Assembly: GCA_027382625.1 (NCBI GenBank)
Contig: JAJKFJ010021756.1
Location: 1 to 64,000, forward strand
DNA from: Tetmemena sp. SeJ-2015
Lineage: Eukaryota; Ciliophora; Spirotrichea; Sporadotrichida; Oxytrichidae
Length of the DNA stretch: 64,000 bases
Direction of reading: 5' to 3'
The notes under the pieces were generated by a model. It was given only the letters and a program-made list of their open reading frames with translations. It had not been told where the DNA came from and ran no database searches. Of the stretch, positions 57,261-64,000 are shown in pieces; position 1 is the first letter of the stretch, and every line of letters starts with the position of its first letter. Both the position numbers and the translations under genes were made by a program.

Positions 57261-60200
57261 ATGTCTTTGAATCTTATAGTTTAATAAAAGTTAGATTTGC
57301 TGAAAGGACAGTTCCCAGAGGATATATTCTCACGCGATTTAAGTGTCCTAGAAAACATCAAGTCCTTTAGCTCATCAGGTAATAACATCTTATCAAATCT
57401 AAGATTATGATGGTGATGAATACTTGATCTTTAATTTAAATAACCCTTAATAAACTGCGACTCCTATGCAGTAAACCTCAATTCTTTCGGGGACTCAGTT
57501 CAACATAACGGCCACTGTTTAATCTCCAGCCTTCTAAATGTCACCCAGACTTAAGTAGAGCACTCAGTAATAGCAGCAGGTAAATAGCACCTAGTCGAGA
57601 ATAGGAAGTAATTAGGGAGGTCCTCAATAGATAGCAAATCCATCCTTTAATCAGCAACAACCTATTTCTATCGGAATTACATATGAGTAAATGGAACAGT
57701 GTCTATTCGTCCTTCAAGACATAATCTCAAATTATCACTCACTCACTCATGCTAATGATAGTCTTATTATAATCTACTCTGTGATTAACTAATTTGAAGA
57801 GCCGGACTCGGTAAATAACAGAACTAGTCTCTAGGAAAGACTCAAAGTGTAAGCTTTGCAAGACTAGCTTAAGAAGATCCAGTGGATTATAGTTCTCTGC
57901 TTCGACAAGTTATATGGGGAGCTTCTGCGCTCAGAGTTTTTTGACTCAGCTCATTTCGACTAAGAGCGTATCTACATCATGCAAAACGGATACGATATAC
58001 TCTTTAATGCTTAGTGAATGAGTGATTAATTTTTGAGTCACTCGGAGACATAGTGTTCTATTTACTAGATAAGCAAGCAAACAGACTGAGTTAGCATTTT
58101 ATGGAGTACATTAGAGAGAGACTTGCACTTTGCCTTAAGAACCTAGTGAGGCAGAGGGAGAGTGACTTATTAGACAGGCAGAAAATAGTAGACCATCAAA
58201 ATCAGTTGAACTCCATCTTGCAACCATCCTCTTTTCTCAAACCTGCTCAGAGTAATGCGAAGTTTGCTCAATTGCAAGCTAATAGCAGTAGTGGGAATCT
58301 TGCAGCTATAATGGATGTTGTCCAACACTCGAGTACTCACCAGCGAAGATTAAAAATGAATGCTATACATGATAATTAATTTTGAAAGAAGAGATAGTGG
58401 AGAGCTGAGGTAAACCATGTTTCAAAAGAAGCTGTCATCGGATGAGGTGAATGACAGAAATGCTACCTTCCTGCTTAAAAAGCAAATATTCAGGAATAAG
58501 ACGAAGCAGCTTGATCTATCTGGAGGGGTATCTCAAAGTAGAAGCAATTTGTATTCTTAGACTTAGATAAGTACTAACAGAAAATTGAGCTCAGACAATT
58601 CACTTGCACTCAGTTAATGCTATTGCTTTAAAATTTAAGTCTTTCTTTATTAAAATGGTGGCAGCATTACCTTTAAGATAGACACTTGCTTGAAGATGAT
58701 AAGACAGCCCTAGAGTCTCTCTTCCTAAGTTTGATAAGAATAGCAAACGCATTTTACAAACACTCCAACACTATCTCAATTAATGACATATAAAGTGATT
58801 AGCTTTTAATTTTGGAGCGTTAGATGGATGATATATACCTACCACTGATGAAATGCTCGACCGTCTATCAGAACATCTTCTTGGATTCTTATCAAGACAT
58901 CACTCTGAAGATCAGACTCAGGAACGAGGTGCACGAGCTTTCTGAATCTTCAGAGCTCATGCTCAATCGCAGAGTAGGCTCTGCGATCTCTGACTTTTCA
59001 CTAAAAACTCTCTTGCTATTACTCATTTTCAAAAAGTGTTTATCTTAGTTTCTCTAATTGTCTAGTAATAAAGTCAGTTGACAGATAACTGCAGAAGCTC
59101 AAGGAGTGCATATTGACATAAGGAACTGCAGAGCCAAGCATCAACCGCATGCAATCCTTCAATCCCGCTGCTGCGAATGTCAAATCTCAAAACAAGCAAA
59201 AGCATAGAGAAGCTATCATTTCATTATAATAAAGTACTCCTTATTAATTTTACTCTTTTCTTATACTTATTAACAAAATCTTATGTATTAAGCTACAAGG
59301 TAAAATAAGGGAGCTACCTTAGCTAATAAAGCAGACATGGCTAACTCAGCCAGTATAATCCAGCCTTAAGATTACATTCAAATGGGTGTTTTAAGTTTAT
59401 TTTTTAGATTGGTTGAAGAAGAACTAGGGGAAATTAACTCTGCTGCTTGACTAAATGGCTAGTTTGCAATTCTACCACTATATTATCCAAATAGAGGGCC
59501 ACAACACTGAGCCTGAGAGAGAAGCCAAATTCAAAGATAGAATAAATATACTTATACTTTCTTTTCTCATAAATTAAAGAGCAGGCGCAGTAATAGTAGG
59601 AGTTTCTCAGATCCTCAAGAGAAAAGATGGAAGCATAGAAGAGGTAAATATTTATGGGGGCACAGATTGAACATAAAAAGAAGGCTTAATTTTAAAGTGG
59701 AAATTTATGGATTTTTAGAACAGAGGAGAGTGGCAACCCCAACGATAAAGAGGAAGAAAACTCTTGGGATGCTCAACATCAAATCCAATCTACAGCTTGG
59801 CAAGTAAAATACCACTACGAATGGATCAGCCTAGAAATAATTTTCATCTCTCATTATTGAATTTGAGTTGATAGAAAGCAAGTAGGTATATCAAAAAACC
59901 TTAAGACGAGACTGAATCGCCTTCCATTTTTATAAAGCGACTAGTCGGCTCTAGTTCTGCAGGTTTCTTGGGTAGCTCTCGAGAATTCCACGCTGATGAT
60001 GAGGAAAACAAGACTCTTCTTAAAATATGGCAATTTCATTTATTCATGCATAATCTATCTCTTGACAAATACAAGAATGAGCCTTTGAACATAGAGAGAA
60101 TCAATAACATCATCGTTTCAAGTCCAGATAAAAAGACAGGCTTAGCTCCTTCACCTCTTCTCAAGGGAGAGTAGGCAAGGATGGAGAAATAGGATCAGCA

Positions 60201-63200
60201 TAAGAAGCTGCTTGATCCTTTCTTTTTCATAAGAGGAGAGGGCTCCAGGAAGGATGATATGTAAATACAGGCCCTTGTTTTCAGCTCCACCAAGCTTCTC
60301 AAGAATGAAAAAGCGAGAGCTGATCAATCTCATATTAATTTATTACATACCATTTTTCTTTGATTGGATAAGAAGAAGTCAGTATCTACTTGAGTTGCTA
60401 GTAAATTTCCTTAAGGAAGGCTTTTGTGTTTAAAATGAACTTTCCAATAGCTAAGAAGCTGTTTTAGAAAATGATAGAGCTGTTCAAGGCAACCATCTTT
60501 TTCATTTGCCAGTTTAAGCTTCTTTCATATTTTGTGATCTGTATATTGAATTTAAAGCACTAGAAGGAGCTTTTTCATAAGTTTGAAGACTTAACTGACA
60601 TAACCCTTTTCGACTCAATGCCCTGTCCCCTTATCCACACTTTCCAAGTTGTAAGTCTGCTATTTCTTATTAACATTACAATAATTACTAATGCTATTAT
60701 AACCCTTAAGTTTTTGTTAACTATTTAAAAACACCTTTTTCAAACTAATATTTATTTATAGATGACTCAGTTGGTGCCCTCTTTGCGCGACCATCAAGAG
60801 TTCTTCGAGATTACTATGAATGATGGCGACTGCAAAGTCAACTAGCAACTGCAGGATCTCTTTATAGACGAATTCATAGACCTCTTGAAATTCTTCACTG
60901 ATAGAGGCAGCTACTTTGAAGTCTTGGATCAGAGCTACACCATAAGGATCTATTCAAATTAAACTAAGAGAGTAGGTAAGTATTTGAAAGAGTGAATAGG
61001 ATCTACTATTTGACATTTCTGGAGCAGTGTATCTCTAGAGTGGGGGCTAGAAATAAGTTCCTTGAAATCACACCCTCTCTCTTGGCACTTCTGAAGAGCA
61101 GTCGTAAGATTAATCTTGGTCATGATAATCTCATATTTAGAATACTCTGAGGAAAAGATAGTCATAAATGAAAATTGCTGCTAAGTTGAATTTTAATTTG
61201 AAGATGTCTTTGATCGAGAGTGCAGATCCCTTGAGACTGAAGCTAAATTACTTGGCTGTGAAGGGAAAGATGATTGACCAGAGTACGACATTTAAGAAAT
61301 ACATGCGGGCCTAGCAAAGGGTTCAAAATCATTTTGATCACATTAGAGCCATTGAGGAGTTCAAGGCCCAGCCACAAGTCGCACTTAAAAATTAAGTCTT
61401 TATAATAGCACCATCCATGAGAAAGAACACAGCCTCAGAGTTGGCCTCAAACTTATCCCACTCCCATTCTCACAACATGCCTTCACTGGAGGATATATTC
61501 AAGCGGATTGAACTGACTATGAACCAAGTGCTTTACTTCTAACTTGTCTTCGGATGCGTGTTAGAATTAGGTCAGCTGCAGCAGAGTTTCTTCGACAGAG
61601 TCTTGAGAGACATTCATGACACCCTCACTTCAGAGAACTCAGTCGATCTTAACCAAGGCAAACTCTATTCTCAGCTCAAGCTCCTCATACTTTTTAATAC
61701 TTTCCATACCATAAAATTAATATTCAAATGATATCTTCTTAATTTAAATGATAAGGATTGCTGTACTTTTGATGCGGCCGAAGGATCAGCTGTCCAACAT
61801 GGAGATATTCTAGATTCTGACTTCAGTAGAGGAGTTGGAGGCGCTCAAGATATCCACTCTAAATATAAACGAATTCAAGCCCTGGGCACTCAGCCAGTTT
61901 TGCGGCTCTAACGGATCGAAACTCAACAAGAATCTGTGGGAGTAAATAATCCAGAAGTTAGATAAGTGTGTGGACTATGAGAAGCAGCTTTAGTATTCAA
62001 AGGCCAAGGATAAACAAAAGAACCTTCCAAGGAATGTAGATTCAAACCCCAATGCTATTATAAAAATGTAATGCCATATCATTAGATAATCAAATTTAAA
62101 TTATCCTAAGAAACCAAAGTGAGGTCAAGGCGGAGGTTAAGGGATCGGCTGCATCGTCATCAGCTCCAATCTCAATGAAGGTTTTCAATCTCTACAGCAA
62201 GTTCCTAGTCTACAGTTTATCTCTACATGTAAAATGTTATTAGAGTTTGCAGAATGAAAAGATTATGGTCATGCTCATGAAGAGACCTGCAGAAGATAGG
62301 AATCCAGTACCAGTAGATGTGTAAAACAGATTGGTAACACAAGTTCAAGCAAATTCTATACTCACGGATGTCAATATCAGAGCGAGACAGCAGTTCGCCA
62401 TATCTTATGTCTATTACTCAGCCAATCCCATCTTCAAGTTTAAATTCTCAAAGCTGATTAAAGTTGTGCTCTCGCTCTATGGGTGAGGACTCTGCAGCCT
62501 GCTTTGTTGAGCTGAGACTGCGTTTAATCTTCTTCGCTTGTTTGGCCTGTGACAGAGAGCTCTCCTCAGAGGGTGAAGTGCTGAAGACCCTTCCCCGCGT
62601 ACTTGAGTTCGTCTCAACTTACATCAGCCTCAAGATGGAAATAATCGGTCAGCTGAGCTAGCAAAGAGGACTCCTCGATAATCAAAGAGACCAGATTTTC
62701 AGAGGCCAGCGCCATCACCATCACTATCAACAAGATGCGGCAAGTTTAAGGCAGAGGGATCAAAATAAGGCAGAGCAAATTAGCAGCGAGATTAATGAGA
62801 TAGACAAGAGAACTGCGGTGCTCATGGTGCAACTCAGAAACCTAGTCAACATCTCAGTCAAGTTCTTAGGAAACTATGTGCTTTATAAGCAATTCAAGTC
62901 TAGCGAGAAAGGGATCGAGGATGCTAACTCACCCAGCCCTCTGAACTTAATCAAATATTTGAAATCTGTATAGCTGAATGTTAAGAAACCTAGTGAAGAC
63001 AAGTGCCTTCACAAACCTGATACTGCCTTGGATAAAGAAGATAGCTCTTACTTCCTCTTAGAATCTGCACGTCTTCACTGAACAGCTGCTGATGATTTAC
63101 TTCTACCCAGTCAGAGAGAGTTTAGATATATAAGTGAAATACCATCATGAGTATAAGTGAGAGTCTATTTATTCCATCCTCGTACGAGTACTGGAGAAGC

Positions 63201-64000
63201 AGTGACATAGAACTCAAGCGACTGAAAGAGTAAAGCTACCTCCCCAAGATCCTCAATTTCATTCTCACCTCCATTTAAGAACTAGTATAAAGCAATCAAC
63301 TTGCTCTTATTTAGATATTGCTAGCTCTCAACAAGGAGAAGAAGCACGAGAAGGAGAAGACTCTGCAAAACTACGATAAGCTAATCTCCACTCTCCATTC
63401 ATAGGCTGTGGAGTACTCTACTGCTCAAGGCATCCAGGCGCTTAGACTCTCGAAGTATGTGGGAGTGCAGGCCATCAAGAGCATCAAGCACATCATGATC
63501 GCTCTCAGAGAGGAGTTCCCAGAGAACACACTCATCATCAACAAGCTCAAGCAGATTATTCATTCACACACTCATTCTAGATTTTCTAATTTCTTTAGAT
63601 TGTAGAGAGGATCATCCAATTCCAAACCAACCCTCAAGTGATTATAAATACAAATAATATTTGTGAAATCTTAATTTTTTATGATGAAGGAGTTCTTCGC
63701 ATTTCTGAGGGAGATCTTCTACTACAGGCACGACATGGACGAAGTGGATAACAATCTAGCCCAGGACGTGCTGGAGATCCTCAACAGCATGCTTAAGAAC
63801 AAGAACGAACTTGACCCTTCCTACAACTCTGCTCTTATTTAGGGCTCTCGCATCCATCAGCACATGGCTCACTCCCACTACGGCGGCCCTCAGAGTTCCA
63901 CACTCAGGCAGAACTCTAAAATGGGGTTGAGTTCAAACTTCCAGCCGACCGATATCTTCTACTTCTCAGAACAGACCCCTGGCTTAGTTTCCCACGAAAG
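57261..64000 (+). CDS. Very large helical protein, unidentified (3' end cut)
   Basis: ATG 57,261 starts MSLNLIVQQKLDLLKGQFPE. A 25-nt GTAATA..CTAAG intron (about 57,378-57,402) leads into a Q-rich stretch, then a helical segment (CFDKLYGELLRSEFFDSAHF). After an unresolved junction near 58,018-58,050 coding continues (FESLGDIVFYLLDK). From 58,101 to about 62,060 the protein can be read only by passing in-frame TGA codons with a +1 shift. Examples of the segments so joined are DDIYLPLMKCSTVYQNIFLD, NPNDKEEENSWDAQHQIQ, SPSIFIKRLVGSSSAGFLGS, DLTDITLFDSMPCPLIHTF, TPSLLALLKSSRKINLG and TFKKYMRAQQRVQNHFDH. A 111-nt intron lies at 60,651-60,761. Later parts include ELRLRLIFFACLACDRELSS, GVQAIKSIKHIMIALREEFP and FFAFLREIFYYRHDMDEVDN. 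The leucine-rich helices suggest an alpha-solenoid. The gene runs off the window. No family recognised. Confidence 0.55.
60651..60761 (+). other. 111-nt intron in the large helical gene
   Basis: Begins GTAAGT and ends TTATAG after a pyrimidine/A-rich tract. Removal joins HTFQV to MTQLVPSLRD in phase 0. It is much longer than the other introns proposed here. Confidence 0.6.

Noticed and set aside
57300..64000. IP3 receptor / ryanodine receptor (RIH domain) identity for the large helical gene
   Set aside because: Helical, leucine-rich segments are compatible with it, but I could find no diagnostic motif such as MIR repeats or a pore segment.
1..64000. tRNA, rRNA or CRISPR features
   Set aside because: I looked for cloverleaf boxes, conserved rRNA motifs and spaced short repeats and found none that I could support by eye.

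Overview
The window looks like nuclear DNA of a ciliate that reads UAA and UAG as glutamine and keeps UGA as its main stop. It is very AT-rich. Read with the standard code, almost no gene stays open. Read with UAR = Gln, long Gln/Asn/Ser-rich, coiled-coil and helical reading frames appear on both strands, often replacing the frames a standard translation suggests. Introns with GT..AG ends are small (25, 29, 33, 40 and 111 nt are the best examples). I cannot tell whether this is macronuclear or micronuclear DNA; no telomere is visible.

Layout. 1-9,230 is a giant imperfect palindrome (arms 1-4,327 and 4,382 to about 9,230). Its right arm is also part of a diverged direct duplication of about 7 kb (about 4,612-11,390 and 13,955-21,075). 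All copies carry pieces of a Ser/Thr protein kinase gene; copy B (18,000-19,275) keeps the best motifs. Copy B ends inside an intact two-membrane-segment gene (20,993-21,688), so B is the parental locus. 22,436-24,540 is a GC-richer island with a small ORF, ribonucleotide reductase R2 (22,945-24,279) and a possibly structured 3' flank. 25,027-28,245 (-) is a HEAT-repeat gene resembling protein phosphatase 4 regulatory subunit 4. From 28,480 to 44,915 there are several genes of unknown function: a small gene, a membrane protein, coiled-coil and Q-rich proteins, and an N-terminal PIP-like protein. 45,282-51,110 (-) ends in an FCP1/NLI-interacting-factor-like phosphatase domain. 52,086-53,099 (-) and 53,525-54,544 (+) are unidentified. 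54,605-56,505 is a GC-rich decayed transposon with a Tc1/IS630-like transposase relic, followed by a TAC microsatellite. 57,261 to the right edge (+) is one very large helical protein gene of unknown function, cut by the window end.

The most interesting signal is translational. In many genes the frame runs into an in-frame UGA and the evident coding frame resumes exactly +1 from it. In the 57-64 kb gene this happens more than a dozen times in a row, and segments recognised independently as coding are joined by it. This could be widespread programmed +1 frameshifting at UGA, the mirror image of Euplotes (which shifts at UAA/UAG). It could also be assembly insertions, because other parts of the window are visibly damaged (homopolymer-smeared islands, a noisy palindrome arm). 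The two explanations can be separated by reads, RNA and peptides.
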